63,829 nucleotides of DNA from positions 2,480,508-2,544,336 of the forward strand of contig NW_008705563.1 of the NCBI RefSeq assembly GCF_000186865.1, written 5' to 3'. Position 1 is the stretch's first letter. The number at the start of each line of letters is the position of its first letter. Below, piece by piece: positions 19,436-31,385 of the stretch. Origin of the DNA: Aureococcus anophagefferens (lineage: Eukaryota > Sar > Pelagophyceae > Pelagomonadales > Pelagomonadaceae). The translations under genes and the position numbers were made by a program. The notes beneath the pieces were generated by a model that was not told the DNA's origin, did no database searches, and saw nothing but the letters and a program-made list of their open reading frames with translations.

Positions 19436-20353
19436 ATGCCCGCTGGCGACGTCCTCAATCGGCACGGCACGGATGCCTCCTGCGACATACCGGACCCGCC
19501 GAAGCCCACGAAGCCCGCCGGCGATGCTCTCACCCGCTTCTGCGCCTCGGCCACCGCCGCGGGCCTCGCGGAGTCGCTGACGCTCCCCATCGACATCACG
19601 AAGGTGCGGCTCCAGACCAGCGCCGTCGCGTCCGGACAGCTCGCGATCGGCCGCGAGATCGTCGCCACGGAGGGCGTCGGCGCTCTGTGGAAAGGCGTCG
19701 TGCCCGCCCTATTCCGCCAGTGCTCCTACACGGGCCTGTCGCTCGTGCTCTACGAGCCCGTGCGCAACTACATCGCCGGCGACGTGCCCGCGGCGGAGCT
19801 GCCGTTCTGGAAGCGCGTGCTCGCGGGCGGCACCGCGGGCGGGTTATCGATTTTCGCGGTGAACCCGACGGACGTCGTCAAGGCGCGGCTCCAGAACTCG
19901 CCGGAGTCCCTGCCCGTCGTCGGCACGCTCAAGCAGGTCTGGGCGCGGAGCGGCGTGTCGGGGCTGTGGGCCGGCTGGTCGCCGAACGTCGCGCGGTGCT
20001 TCGTCGGCAACGCCGCGGAGCTCGGCTGCTACGACCAGTTCAAGATGATGCTCAGCGAGCACGGGCCGGCGGCGTGCACGGAGGGGTCGGCCTGGACGCA
20101 CCTGGGCGCGTCGACGGGCGCGGGCTTCGTGTCGTCCGTCGCGTCGAACCCCGTGGACGTGCTGAAGACGCGGCTTCAGGCGTCCGCGGGCCTGAGCGAC
20201 GAGGGCCTCTTCTCCCTGGCGATGCGCATCCCGCGCGAGGAGGGCTTCGGCGCCTTCTACAAGGGCTTCTGGCCCCTGTTCCAGCGCAAGGTCACCTGGA
20301 CCGTCATCTTCTTCATGGCCTACGAGCAGCTCCGCGCCGCGGCCTCGCTCTAG
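19436..20353 (+). CDS. Mitochondrial carrier family (SLC25) protein
   Basis: A 305-aa protein, the family's standard length, with three repeats each opening with the Px[D/E]xx[K/R]x[R/K] signature: PIDITKVRLQ, PTDVVKARLQ and PVDVLKTRLQ. Each is followed by the aromatic-G motif (EGVGALWKGV, SGVSGLWAGW, EGFGAFYKGF). It should be a six-helix inner mitochondrial membrane transporter. The second-repeat RCFVGNAAELGCYDQ and overall pattern fit the uncoupling-protein/dicarboxylate carrier branch, but the substrate is inferred only loosely. ATG at 19436 follows AAAATCACC; in-frame ATG 19274 would add 54 residues across a tandem repeat. Confidence 0.9.
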   Translation: MPAGDVLNRHGTDASCDIPDPPKPTKPAGDALTRFCASATAAGLAESLTLPIDITKVRLQTSAVASGQLAIGREIVATEGVGALWKGVVPALFRQCSYTGLSLVLYEPVRNYIAGDVPAAELPFWKRVLAGGTAGGLSIFAVNPTDVVKARLQNSPESLPVVGTLKQVWARSGVSGLWAGWSPNVARCFVGNAAELGCYDQFKMMLSEHGPAACTEGSAWTHLGASTGAGFVSSVASNPVDVLKTRLQASAGLSDEGLFSLAMRIPREEGFGAFYKGFWPLFQRKVTWTVIFFMAYEQLRAAASL

Positions 20354-20476
20354 CGCAGTTTTCGGCTAACGTTTTGGCTCTAGACTCGGCGCTGCCATCC
20401 GCTCAGTCGTCCCGGGCGGCGCCTCCGCCGGCCGTCGCCGCGTCGCCGTCCGCGCGGTGTCTCGTAAAAAGGGGCG

Positions 20477-21628
20477 TTACTCCGTGAGGAGGATGGTCCG
20501 CAGGGCCGGCGGGAGCTCGCCGAGCTTGCGCGACTTGAGGGAGTAGCCGAAGTGGGCAAGCCGCGGCTCGTACTTGGCGAGGCGCCGCGGCTCCGTCTCC
20601 GGCGCCCAGGACGACATGTTCGGGAGGCGGATGTCGACGGGCTCGCCCGCGGCCGCGTGGTAGTAGAGCTTCCGCCGCCGCTGGGGCCGCGCGAGGAGCT
20701 TCGCGACGAGCGCGTCGAAGAGGCGCCAGGCGCCGTCGACGCTCGCGAGCCAGGACTCGAAGCGGAGCAGGTACGCGGTGCGGAGGCGCGGCGCGTCCGC
20801 CTCGAGTTTCCCGTAGGACGCGAGCCAATTGTCGAGGAACGCGTCGACGTCCGCGGGCGTGCGGCGGCAGCGCTTCTCCCACTGGGACCCGCCGCCGATG
20901 ACGATGCTGTAGGGGTGCTTGATGAGGAAGACGAAGGCGCTGTGCCGCCCCGCGAAGGCATTCTGGAGCCACAGGGAGTGGATGACGTCCGGCGGCGACT
21001 TCTCGACGAGCACGGGCTTGCTCCGGTTCCACCAGGGCAGCCACTGCCCGAGGAGGCGCGTCCCCGTGGCGGCGTCCGCGGGCAGGCGCTCGTCGAGGTA
21101 GGCGTCCGCGTTCGTCGCGTAGCTGCAGGGCCCGCCGAGGCGCGACGCCGTCGGGTAGACGTCCTGGAGCTTCTGGCCCTCGTCCTCGACGACGCGCGTG
21201 TCGTGGAAGCAGGAGAAGGTGCCCGAGCCGTGGGCGCCGAAGAGCTTGTAGAGCAGGGACGTGCCGGAGCCGTGGGTCCCCCCGACGAAGACGTAGCGGC
21301 TCGCGTCCGCGGCGGGCGGCGGCACGGCCGCGGGCTCCTCGACGAGGTGCAGGTCGCCCTCGCGCCGCGTCGCCATGGCCAGCGGCGCCCGGCGGGCCCG
21401 CGACTCGCCCCGGGCATATCGCAGGTCCGCGTCGACGGCGCGGCGCCGGCGCCGCGGGCGCGGGTCGTCGGGGTCCGGCCGCCGGCGCGCGTCGGGGCCG
21501 CGGCGGCGCGGGCTCTCCGGGCCGGCGGCGTCCGCGGGTCGAGCGCGGCGCCGGCGGCCCGCGACGCCCTCGTCGTAGGCGACGGCGCACAGGAGGAGGG
21601 CGGCCATGGCCGCGCCGAAGCGGCCCAT
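20477..21628 (-). CDS. Secretory-pathway sulfotransferase-like protein
   Basis: A 383-aa protein that begins with a signal peptide or anchor (MGRFGAAMAALLLCAVAY), then a 70-residue Arg/Pro-rich stem. A P-loop VFVGGTHGSGTSLLYKLF at about 118-135 fits the 5' PAPS loop of Golgi-type sulfotransferases. FVFLIKHPYSIVIGG at about 225 takes the place of the 3' phosphate loop, although the usual Arg is a Lys-His here. The layout is that of a type II Golgi enzyme that would sulfate glycans or secreted proteins. The P-loop call is good, the reaction less certain. It is convergent with the mitochondrial carrier (123 bp between stops). Confidence 0.7.
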   Translation of the reverse strand: MGRFGAAMAALLLCAVAYDEGVAGRRRRARPADAAGPESPRRRGPDARRRPDPDDPRPRRRRRAVDADLRYARGESRARRAPLAMATRREGDLHLVEEPAAVPPPAADASRYVFVGGTHGSGTSLLYKLFGAHGSGTFSCFHDTRVVEDEGQKLQDVYPTASRLGGPCSYATNADAYLDERLPADAATGTRLLGQWLPWWNRSKPVLVEKSPPDVIHSLWLQNAFAGRHSAFVFLIKHPYSIVIGGGSQWEKRCRRTPADVDAFLDNWLASYGKLEADAPRLRTAYLLRFESWLASVDGAWRLFDALVAKLLARPQRRRKLYYHAAAGEPVDIRLPNMSSWAPETEPRRLAKYEPRLAHFGYSLKSRKLGELPPALRTILLTE

Positions 21629-21804
21629 GCTCTCCACAGCTTTTTCGTTGCCGTGCACGTCCAAACGCAACGTAGGCGAGTGATAGGAGTCATGTACGAT
21701 CCTCGCGGCGGCGCCGCGTTCGCGCGCGGAGGCGGGGACGCGGCGTCGAGGTCGGTTGGCCCGGCGCGCTCGGACGGCAGCGCGCCGGCAGGCCCATCCG
21801 CGGC

Positions 21805-23065
21805 CTAGTCCTTGACGACGCGGCCGTAGAAGATGCCCTTGGAGAGGACCTTCTTGGGGGTCTTGGAGCCGAGGTCCGTGTCGCTCGCCTGGGAGGAGAC
21901 GAAGACGCCGCCGATCTCGCCCTCGGCGGCGTTGACCTGGGAGACCGCGAACTCGATCGTGCCGTCAAAGACGTCGAAGACCTTGTTGATCTCGCCCTCG
22001 AGCTCGCCCTGGGAGTCCGTGCCCGTCTGGGACGCGGCGAGGGCCTGGGCCTGGTCGTAGCCCGTCGTCATGCCGCGGCCCTTGGGGTCGAGGAAGAGGC
22101 CCGTGCGGTACGACGGCACCTTGAACGTGCCGCCGAACTCGTAGCCGGGCTTGAAGGCGCCGCCGTTGCCCTTGGCGACGAGCTCCTTGACCGTGAAGAG
22201 GAAGGGCACGCGCTCGCCGCCGGGGAGCTGCACCGTCGTCGGCGCGTAGTCGATGCCGTCCTCCTCGGTGAACGTGATGCCCGAGCCGCCGGAGAGCTTG
22301 CCCGAGATGCCGTCGAGCGTGTACGTCTGGCGCGTCATGAGCTTGGTGTTGACGAACTGCTTCGACACGTCGCCCTTCTTGTTCGCGACCTGCTCCTCGA
22401 CCTGCCACGTCTTGGGCTCGAGGCACACGTCGACGAGCGAGTAGCCGGAGCCGGGCACCGAGATCGAGTCCTTGCCGACGACCTCGTTGCACCTAGGGGG
22501 CGCGGCGGGTGAGCGCGTGGTGCGCGCGCGGTCGCGCGCTACTACGGGGCGTCGCGGCCGGCGGGGTCGCGCCGCGCGCGGCCGGCCCGGGAGAAACGGA
22601 TCCGGATCCGATCGCGCGTTCGACCGTCCCCGCGCGCGGCCCCTTCGACGCGGCGGGCGCACCGGTTCGCGAGGCCCGTGCCCTTGACCTGCTCGTAGGA
22701 GAGCTGGTTGCGCACCTCGGAGGTGATGGCGTTGGCCGAGAGCACGGCCGGGCCGGCGAAGGACACGCCGGCGGCGAGGATGCCCGCCGCGACGTCCGTG
22801 GCGAGCTTCTGGGCCACCTACGAGCGGGCGCGCGGGTCGGCACGTGGTTCGCGCGGCGTGGGGGAGGTGTGGGGCGCGACGGCGGGGGCCTGGGGCGCGA
22901 AGAAGCTCGCGGCGCCAACCTCAAGCTTCCACGGCTTCATTTCGCGAACCCCGGGCCCGCCGCCGCCGCGGAAAAAGAGCGGCGCGCGCGCGAACTCACC
23001 GCGGGCTTGGTCGGCTGGAGCGCGTCGGCCCCAAAGAGCAGGGTGCTAATGATCGCGGCCTTCAT
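21805..23065 (-). CDS. psbO: Photosystem II manganese-stabilising protein PsbO
   Basis: Three exons: 23065-23000, 22817-22663 and 22492-21805, giving 302 aa. The introns are 22999-22818 (GTGAGT...TCGTAG) and 22662-22493 (GTGCGC...CCCTAG). Exon 1 encodes a leader with an FGADALQPTKP cleavage region like the stramenopile ASAFAP motif. Exon 2 adds a hydrophobic thylakoid-transfer segment ending SANA and the conserved YEQVKGTGLANRC. Exon 3 carries the barrel (LVDVCLEPKTWQVEEQ, FKPGYEFGGTFKVPSYRTG, FLDPKGRGMTTGYDQA) and ends RVVKD. PsbO shields the oxygen-evolving Mn4CaO5 cluster on the lumenal face of photosystem II. It is divergent from the GT31-like gene, with 178 bp between the starts. Confidence 0.96.
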
Positions 23066-23156
23066 CTTCCAACAACTCGTCGATCGCGTACGACTTGACG
23101 AGGAGACGAGGAAGATCGTCAAGCTCAGGGGACTGCGGCCCCCAGCGCGCCGATAG

Positions 23157-23170
23157 GGAGAGAGAGAGAG
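23157..23170. repeat. (GA)n microsatellite in a divergent promoter
   Basis: A short GA run in the 178-bp space between the psbO start and the GT31-like start; it could mark the promoter region of one or both genes. Confidence 0.6.
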
Positions 23171-23243
23171 AGTTCGGCTGCCCTCCGCGGCCGACGAGGT
23201 GGAAGTGGGCTGCGCGCCGCGGCGTCGCGCCGCCGCCGCAGCC

Positions 23244-24483
23244 ATGGCGACGAAGGGCTTCGAGGGCACGCGCCTGCCGAGCTCGCGCGAGGTGCGGCGC
23301 TGGTTCGCGGGCCAGGCCTACGTGCGGCGCAGCAAGCACGGCGCGCGGGTCCGGTCGGCCAAGTCGCTGGACAGCGCCGTGCTGTGCACGCTCGATCCCG
23401 ACACGGCGGTCATCGTGACGCACACGGAGGACGTCGCCGACGGCGCGGGCGAGAAGACGCTGCGGAGCCGCCTGATCCACCCCGTCGACGGCTGGGTGTC
23501 GAGCAAGCTCCTCGTGAAGGCGTGCTTGCTCAAGGGCTACCTCGGCCGGCGCGCCGCGGGCCTCGGCAAGGCGCTCGAGCTCTGCTTCATGGAGGGCGGC
23601 GAGCTCATCACCATCACGGACCCGCTGGCGAAGGACATCAGCGAGTTCTTCAGGCGCGAGCCGGGCCTCCGCCAGTACTTCGAATTGAGCGAGCACGCGT
23701 CCAAGGAGTTTTCGGACCGCTCCCTACCGCCGCCGCCGCCGCCCGTCGCCGACGCCGACGCCAAGCTGCTCATGGTCGTCATCTCCTGCCGGAAGAACGA
23801 GCGGCTCTGGCCGGGCATCCGGAAGCGGCTCGCGGCCGCGCCGACCGGCGCCGACGGAACGCGTCGCTCCGAACCCCGCGAACACCCTCTCTCAGGTCCC
23901 GCACGTCATCCTCGTCGGCGACGCGACGATCCCGGAGCCCTTCGAGGTGCGGCCCCGCAACGTCCTCGCCCTGCGCTGCGACGACTCCTACGAGGGCCTC
24001 CCCGAGAAGATCATCTTCGCGGCGCACGCGGTCCGCCGCCTCGACAGGTTCGCGCGGTTCACGCACGCGCTCAAGATCGACGACCACGACGCGGCCGTCG
24101 ACGCCGACGCTTTCGGCCGCCTCCACGCCCACATCCTGAAACCGGCGGCCCAGTGGGACTTCGTCGGCCAGCGCGTCATCCGGTCCTACGCGGGCAACCG
24201 GCGCTGGCACTTCGACAAGGTCTCGCGGGACAGCTCCTGGCACGAGCGGCCCTACGTCGGGCCCTACCTGCCCTGGGCCGACGGCGCCGCGTCCTACGTG
24301 CTGAGCGCGCGGTCCATGGACGTGCTCATCGCCGCGTTCCCCGTCGTCGACGCGCCCCACATGCTCACCATCCTCCGGAAGACGGAGATCTACGAGGACA
24401 TCATGGTCGCGAAGATCCTCCACAGCGCCGAGATCGAGCCCCGCGAGCAGGACTACGGCGCAAACTGGACCCCCGAGCCCTAA
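23244..24483 (+). CDS. GT31-like (beta-1,3-galactosyltransferase-type) glycosyltransferase
   Basis: Exon 2 is 23896-24483, entered through a clear CTCTCTCAG acceptor. Exon 1 starts at ATG 23244 and ends between about 23831 and 23849. No GT fits the phase, but in-frame GC donors exist at 23832, 23835, 23838 and 23850, so a GC-AG intron is likely. Exon 1 contains VVISCRKNERLWPGIRKRL, the strand and helix that open GT31 catalytic domains. Exon 2 contains ALKIDDHD (the acidic metal/sugar-nucleotide motif), PYLPWADGAASYVLSARSMD and EIYEDIMVAKIL, which match the PYxxGxGYxxS and EDVxxG blocks. There is no obvious signal anchor; residues 1-180 are an extra N-terminal region. The donor and acceptor sugars are unknown. 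Confidence 0.7.
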
Positions 24484-24527
24484 TTTGGAGCAGCTTCGTC
24501 GTAGTAACGGGGCGCGGCGCGCGGCGC

Positions 24528-26116
<1,589 letters not shown>

Positions 26117-26469
26117 GCGCCGGCACCACGCACCCAAGGCGCCCCACCGCCTCCCCGGGCCTCGCGCGCGCGCGGCTCTGTGTGTTGTCTTCCGGTGTAA
26201 TCATCGAACTCGAAGTTTGTCCTGCTGTTGATCAAGAGGCGCGGCGCGATCGCGTCGCCGCTCGGCGACCGCCGCGGGAGCCGCGGGCCGGCGCGATGAC
26301 GCGTCGTCGCGACCCGGCGCGGCGGCGAGACGGCTCGAGCCGCCGTCGAAGAGTGCTGCCGCCTCGGCGACAGCGTCGGCGCGAGCGCGGCGCGCGGCGC
26401 GAGATGGACGGCTGGCCGGGCTTCTTCCACCCCCGGAGCTCGAGATCGTCTGGCGAGGCCTTCAAGACC
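26117..26469. other. Intergenic region before the LHC gene
   Basis: It holds the calmodulin 3' end, an AT-richer stretch at 26190-26240 (TGTGTTGTCTTCCGGTGTAATC) that may be the polyadenylation zone, and the LHC promoter and leader. Arg-rich frames here have no family signature. Confidence 0.5.
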
Positions 26470-27450
26470 ATGAACAAGCTTGTGCTCGCCCTCTCTCTTT
26501 CCACGGCCTCGGCCTTCGTCGGCCCCTCCGTGGTCTCCACGCCGACCGTCGTCGAAGGTGGAACGCAGCGTCGCCGCAATTTTTCCAGGAACGCGCTGGA
26601 TCGCAACGCGCGGCCCCTGTGCAGGCGCCAAGGATGAGCTCGTCGCCCTCGCGGAGTCGAACACGGATGCCCTCGGCTCGGCCATCGGCTTCTGGGATCC
26701 CCTCGTGCGGCGCCCGCGTCCAGCCGCGCGCGCGCGCTCGACCCCCCCGCCGCCGCGCGCGCGCGCGACGCGCGTTTCCGCGCGCTCCCGCGCTCACGCT
26801 CGAACGCCTCCCAGGGCGCCTCGGACCTCGACTTCTTCGGCCTCGAGCTGAGCGGCCGCCTGCCCGCGGGCGCGACGGTGGGCTACCTGCGCCACGCGGA
26901 GATCAAGCACGGGCGCGTCGCGATGGCCGCGTTCGTCGGCTACTGCATCCAGGCGAACGGCATCCACTTCCCCTGGACGCCCTACCCGGGCTTCGAGGAG
27001 GGCCTGAGCCCGCCGGAGCAGTGGGCCGCCATCCCCGCCGCGGGCAAGTGGCAGTTCCTCGTCTTCATCGGCATCCTCGAGGCGCTCGGCGAGTCGTTCG
27101 CGCCCGGGGAGCACTACATGGCCGGCGGCCGTCCCGGCGTCTTCCCGTCGCTCAAGGAGCCCAACGAGGAGATGCTCTCCAAGGGCGTCTACCCCTTCCA
27201 CGGCTTCCCCCTCGACCTCTACGACCCCTTTGGCACGTTCGCGAACCGCTCGCCCGAGGACAAGGAGCGCGGCCTCCGCGTCGAGGTCAACAACGGCCGC
27301 CTCGCCATGCTCGGCATCTTCTCCTTCATCTCCGAGCAGAAGGTCCCCGGCGCCGTGCCCGCCCTCTCGGGCATCGTCAAGCCCCTCCCGGACCTCGAGA
27401 TCATGGGCCCCTTCGTCGGCACGGACGGCCTCCAGCACATCTTCGGCTAG
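26470..27450 (+). CDS. Chlorophyll a/c-type light-harvesting complex protein
   Basis: Three exons: 26470-26557, 26625-26704 and 26815-27450, giving 267 aa. The introns are 67 bp (GTGGAA...GTGCAG, phase 1) and 110 bp (GTGCGG...CTCCCAG, phase 0). The leader MNKLVLALSLSTASAFVGPS has the stramenopile ASAFVGP cleavage motif for plastid import. The mature protein opens with GFWDPL and carries helix 1 EIKHGRVAMAAFVGY and helix 3 EVNNGRLAMLGIFSFI, the paired chlorophyll-binding and Arg-Glu salt-bridge helices of the LHC family. It harvests light for the photosystems in the thylakoid membrane. I cannot assign the Lhcf, Lhcr or Lhcx branch. Confidence 0.93.
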
Positions 27451-27576
27451 GTCCGAAGCGGCGGCGCTGCCGCGCGTCGCCCCCACCACCCCGTGCGCGG
27501 ACGAGTCGGCCGCCGCACCGGCCTAAGACTAGACCGCTCGTTCTAGCCCCGGGGCGACCGCGGCTCGCACGACCGC

Positions 27577-29540
27577 TCAGCCCCGGAGCGCGCGCATCTC
27601 CGCCGCGTGGTCCGCGGCGATGGCCTTGAGCGCGTCCTGGGCCGCGGCCTTGCGCGCCCGCGCCGCGGCGATGTCATGCGCCGCCGCGCCGGCCTCGAGG
27701 AGCGCCGCCTCGTCCGCGGCCGCGTCCGCGACGTCGCTCAGGACGGGCCCCGACTTCTCGAGCTGCCGCGAGAGGCAGCCGACGGCCTGCGCCGCGCGGG
27801 CCCGCGCCGCGGCGTCCGGCGCGGCCATCGCGGCGCTCATGGCCGCGTTGAGCTCGATGGAGAGGAAGAGCACGAGGAAGTTGCGCACGCCGAAGCCGCC
27901 GCAGCCCGCGCGCGGCGCCTTGCCCGCGCCGCAGACGCGCTGGATGAACTCGAGGAAGGGCGCCTCGTCGCGGGCGCCGCCCTGGAGCACGGGCTTCGTG
28001 AAGAGCTGCAGGAGCACGTCGCCGCCCTGGACGTCGACGAGCACGCGGTTCTCCACGATCGCGACGTACTGGTCCTCCGTGAAGACGTCGCCGAGGAGCC
28101 CGTGCAGCGCGCCGTAGCGCGCCACCGCCGCCGCCTCGGCCAGCGCCGGAGCGTGGGGCGCGTCGCCGAGGACATCGGCGATCGCGTCCGCGTCCGCGTC
28201 GAGCGCGACGACGCCCCGGCCGTCGACGAGGCCCCGCGCCTCCAACGTCGCCAGCGCGGCCCGCGCGGCCGCTTCGCCGCAGCCCGCGGCCTTGGCCAGG
28301 GCGCCGGGCCCCGCGATCCGCCCGTAGTAGGCCCGGGGCACGTCGAGGAAGGCGACGCCCTCGCCCGTGGCCTCGCGCGTCGCGTTGGCCCGCTTCACGA
28401 AGCGGACGAGGTCGGGCACGCGGTTCGCGACGTGCTGGACGCCCTGGCCGAGCTCCCGCAGGTAGCCGGCGACGTGGCCCGCGGCGCTCAGGGGGTTGTT
28501 GATGGGGAGGAAGATCTGGCGCCGGGACCGGAGCGCGTCGCCGTCGGCGCCGGCCGCCGACCCGGCGACCGTCGACTCGATGACCTGGGCAGCAAAAGGG
28601 TGATTCAAGTTCGCTTCAACGTGAGTGTTCCGCGCGCGCGCGTTCCGGAAAAAGCATCCACGCTTCGAGACCGTTCCAAGAGATGATCGCTCGTCCAAAA
28701 ATCAGCCGAAACGAGTGGAAAACGGCCGAGAAAGGAGCCTTTGAAGTTGGGAATTTCGCTCTCTTGTCCTGCCCTGTCGATGACGGCCTCGCCCGCGGCG
28801 ACGACGCCGCTCTCGAACTCGACCTGGGGGAGGAGGCCCAGCGTGTCCTCGAGGATGCGCAGCGTGCCCAAGCGGTCCCTGACGTTGGCGACCCAGTGGT
28901 CGCTGAAGCAGGGCACCGCGGCCTCGGGGAACGTCGCTTCGACGGAATCGAGGCCCCGCACGGGCCCCGGCGGCAGGAAGCGCAGCACGGTCCCCGCGTC
29001 CGGCGCGCCGTCGTCGTAGAAGTAGAAGCAGTCCACGCAGGCCTTGTCGCCGCGGTCGAGGAGCCGCGGGTGCCGCGCGCCGTACGCGGCCGCGACCGCC
29101 GCGCGGTCCGACGACGCGAACGCGAGCGCGCAGACGCCGCAGCGGCCGCCGTGCGCCGCGAGCGCGCGCTCGACGTAGGCGCGCGTGAGGAAAAACGGCG
29201 CGCCGGGCCGCTCGTCGCCGTCGGCGAGCGCCGTCACGAGGAACGCCGCGCCGCCGGCGTCGGCCGACCGGAGCAGCAGCGACCGCGTGGAGCCCGCGTC
29301 CGACGCGCCGACGACGCGGAAGTCGAGCGCGAGCAGCTGCGCGACGACGTCGCGGCCGTGCGACGCGTAGGGCGCGGCGCTGGCGTCGTCGACGTCGAAG
29401 CGCGCGGCCACCGCGCGCCAGGCGCCGCCGGAGGCCGACCACTCGTTGAGCGCCTCCTGCAGCCGCAGGTAGTAGGCCAGCGGCCGCAGCGACGGCGCGA
29501 TGGCCTGCACGTGGTGGTAGGCGAGGTCGATTTTTTGCAT
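27577..29540 (-). CDS. HPPD: 4-hydroxyphenylpyruvate dioxygenase, introner-split, with a C-terminal extension
   Basis: Exon 1 is 29540-28785 and exon 2 is 28584-27577, giving 587 aa; the 200-bp intron 28784-28585 is an introner. The enzyme turns 4-hydroxyphenylpyruvate into homogentisate, feeding both tyrosine breakdown and tocopherol/plastoquinone synthesis. The iron ligands are visible: His in FSDHWVANV (about residue 210), His in GQGVQHVANR (about 295), and Glu in FLEFIQR (about 450) after VLLQLFTKPV. GGFGVRNFLVLFLSIE matches the family's closing GGFGxGNF block. Typical enzymes are about 380-440 aa. This one has an Ala-rich insert before the third ligand and an extra helical tail of about 100 residues. 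Neighbouring genes encode the steps before and after. Confidence 0.9.
28585..28776 (-). mobile_element. Introner B3 (family B, 192 bp)
   Basis: In the host sense the element runs CAGGGCAGGACAAGAG to CTTTTGCTGCCCAG, flanked by perfect duplications TCGATGAC (28577-28584 and 28777-28784; GTCATCGA in sense). The donor is GT, the acceptor is the element's terminal CAG, and the junction is phase 0 (GCC|GTC ATC). Orientation relative to the gene is the same as in B1, B2 and B4. Confidence 0.96.
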
Positions 29541-29805
29541 TTGCTTCTGCGGTCGCCTGCCGGAGGTGTCAAGGGCACTTGTTCGCGAGCTGGCACTGGC
29601 AGAACCCGGAGAGCTCGAAGTCGTCGCTGCTCGATGGGTGCAACGTGTTGATGTTGCAGTCGGCCCGCGCCGACCCATCGACGCGGCGCCGTCCTCTACG
29701 ATTAGAATCACGGCTGCTGTGCGGTCTTCTGTACACGTGCGGAGAGGGGCGCGCGGCGCCAGCGCGGCGCGGGATGGCGCGCGGGGGAGGAGGCGGGGGC
29801 GGCGC

Positions 29806-30879
29806 TCAGAAGTCCGTGGCGCCCTGGTGGAGGAGCTGCTCCGGCGCCGGCGGGCGGTCGTGCTCGAGCTTGCGGCGCGACGCCTCGAGGCCGTCCCAGA
29901 AGACCTGGACGGCGTCGAGCATCTCGACCATGGTGTCGCAGAACGCGTCCTCGTCGGCGACGCGGCCCGCGTCGTAGCACTCCTTGAGCTCGTCGATGGT
30001 GTGGTCCGCGTGCTGCTGCTCGAGGGCGCTGTGGAAGGTCCAGAAGGACGACGGGATCTTCCGGAGGCCCCGCGCCGCGCGGTCCTCGTTGATGACCTTG
30101 AAGCCCGCGATGAGCTCGTCCCAGAAGCCCGCGGCGGCCCAGTTCTCGATGGCGAAGGACGCGGCGATGGACGTCGTGTCGTCCTCGTTGGCGTAGAGCC
30201 GCGCGAGCTCGTCGCAGAAGTGGACCGTGTCCGCGGAGCCGACGCGCCGCTTGCCGAGGTCGCCGAACTCGAGGCCCAGGGGCTCCGCGACGTCGAGGAG
30301 CCACTCGAAGTGGGCGGCGCGGTGCTTGTAGACGCCGCCGTCCACCGTGCCCGTCGTCGCGGCCACGGAGTCCGCGCGCGTGTCCTTGCCCCGGAAGACG
30401 ACGCCGATCTCGTTCGCGAGGATCTCCTTGCCGTCGCGCATCTCCTCGAGCGTCGGCGCGTTGATGATCTTCTGGAGCTGCGCGACGAGGAAGAGCTGCG
30501 AGAACACGGAGAACTGCTGCACCTATGGTGGGCCGCGCGTGACGCGGCCGCATGGCCGGCTCATGGTGACGCGCCGCGCGGCCGGCTCATTCGAAATCGA
30601 CGTCGACGCGCGAGCCGACGCGCGCGCGCGAAATCTGGGACGCCGCGCGAAAACGAGGTCCTGCTGCTGCTTCTCGTTCGCGGCGCCCGTCGACCACCAA
30701 GCGCAATACTTGGTGCCAACGACAACCGGGTGCGCGCGCACGGCGGCCATGGCCTTGTCGCAAAACGCGGGCCAGCTGCGCGACTCCGTGCCCGCTTTGA
30801 GCGGACGGATGGGCGTCGCGACCATGGCGGCGACCATGGCGGGCGTGAGGAGGAGGAGTACAGCGTGCATGGCGTGCAT
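29806..30879 (-). CDS. Haem-oxygenase-like (iron-containing redox enzyme) family protein
   Basis: Exon 1 is 30879-30655, the intron 30654-30523 (132 bp, GTTTTC...CCATAG) and exon 2 30522-29806, giving 313 aa. The fold signature is that of the TENA/PqqC/CADD-type haem-oxygenase-like group: YCAWWSTGAANEKQQQDL joins across the splice to VQQFSVFSQLFLVAQLQKI. Possible metal-ligand histidines and acids lie in HRAAHFEWLLDVAEPLG, ENWAAAGFWDELI and FHSALEQQHADHTIDELKE. The N terminus is hydrophobic (AVLLLLTPAMVAAMVA), suggesting a signal or targeting peptide. Related enzymes are di-iron oxygenases acting on fatty acids or aromatic amines. It sits inside the tyrosine cluster, but a role there is only suggested by location. 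Confidence 0.75.
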
Positions 30880-31385
30880 CGTGTCGGTGCGATTGGTGGA
30901 CTTTGGATGTTCGGATTCTAGGATGGCACCGAGTCTGAGGTTGTCAAACACAAAAGTCAACAGGCTTCAAGCACGAGCATTTCGAGCAGTTCTTGCCCGC
31001 CTAGCCCACGCTGGCTGCTGCAGATGTCCGGAAAAGACACCCGAGCCGGGCCAGGTCGTGTCTCCCGCGTGTTCCCGACGCGGATTGCGAAATTCGGCGA
31101 CAGACGCGTCGTTACCGCGCGTTAAAAAGCGTGCCCAGCCACGATGCCTGGAACCGAAATAAAAATGGCCCAAAGTCGTCAGCGCCGCGATTGGCCGGTT
31201 TATTGTCGAGAACCGGCACTGCACGTGCAGAGTGTTGGCCTTTTTTTTCATCCAAGCCAGCTGGTAATGTCAGTTTTGAGTTCAAACACTCGCTCAACGG
31301 GTTGGTTGCCACAGAAGACGGAGCTTCCGACTCGACCGCATCAGAGCGTAGCTGCGCAAGGGGACGTCGCTGTCCAATCACCAAA
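30880..31385. other. Divergent intergenic region between the haem-oxygenase-like and TAT genes
   Basis: About 500 bp, clearly less GC-rich, with no coding bias. It must contain both promoters. Notable strings are GGCACTGCACGTGCAGAG (an E-box-like CACGTG inside a short palindrome near 31215-31232) and a poly-T tract at 31242-31249. No ORF here carries a family motif. Confidence 0.5.
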
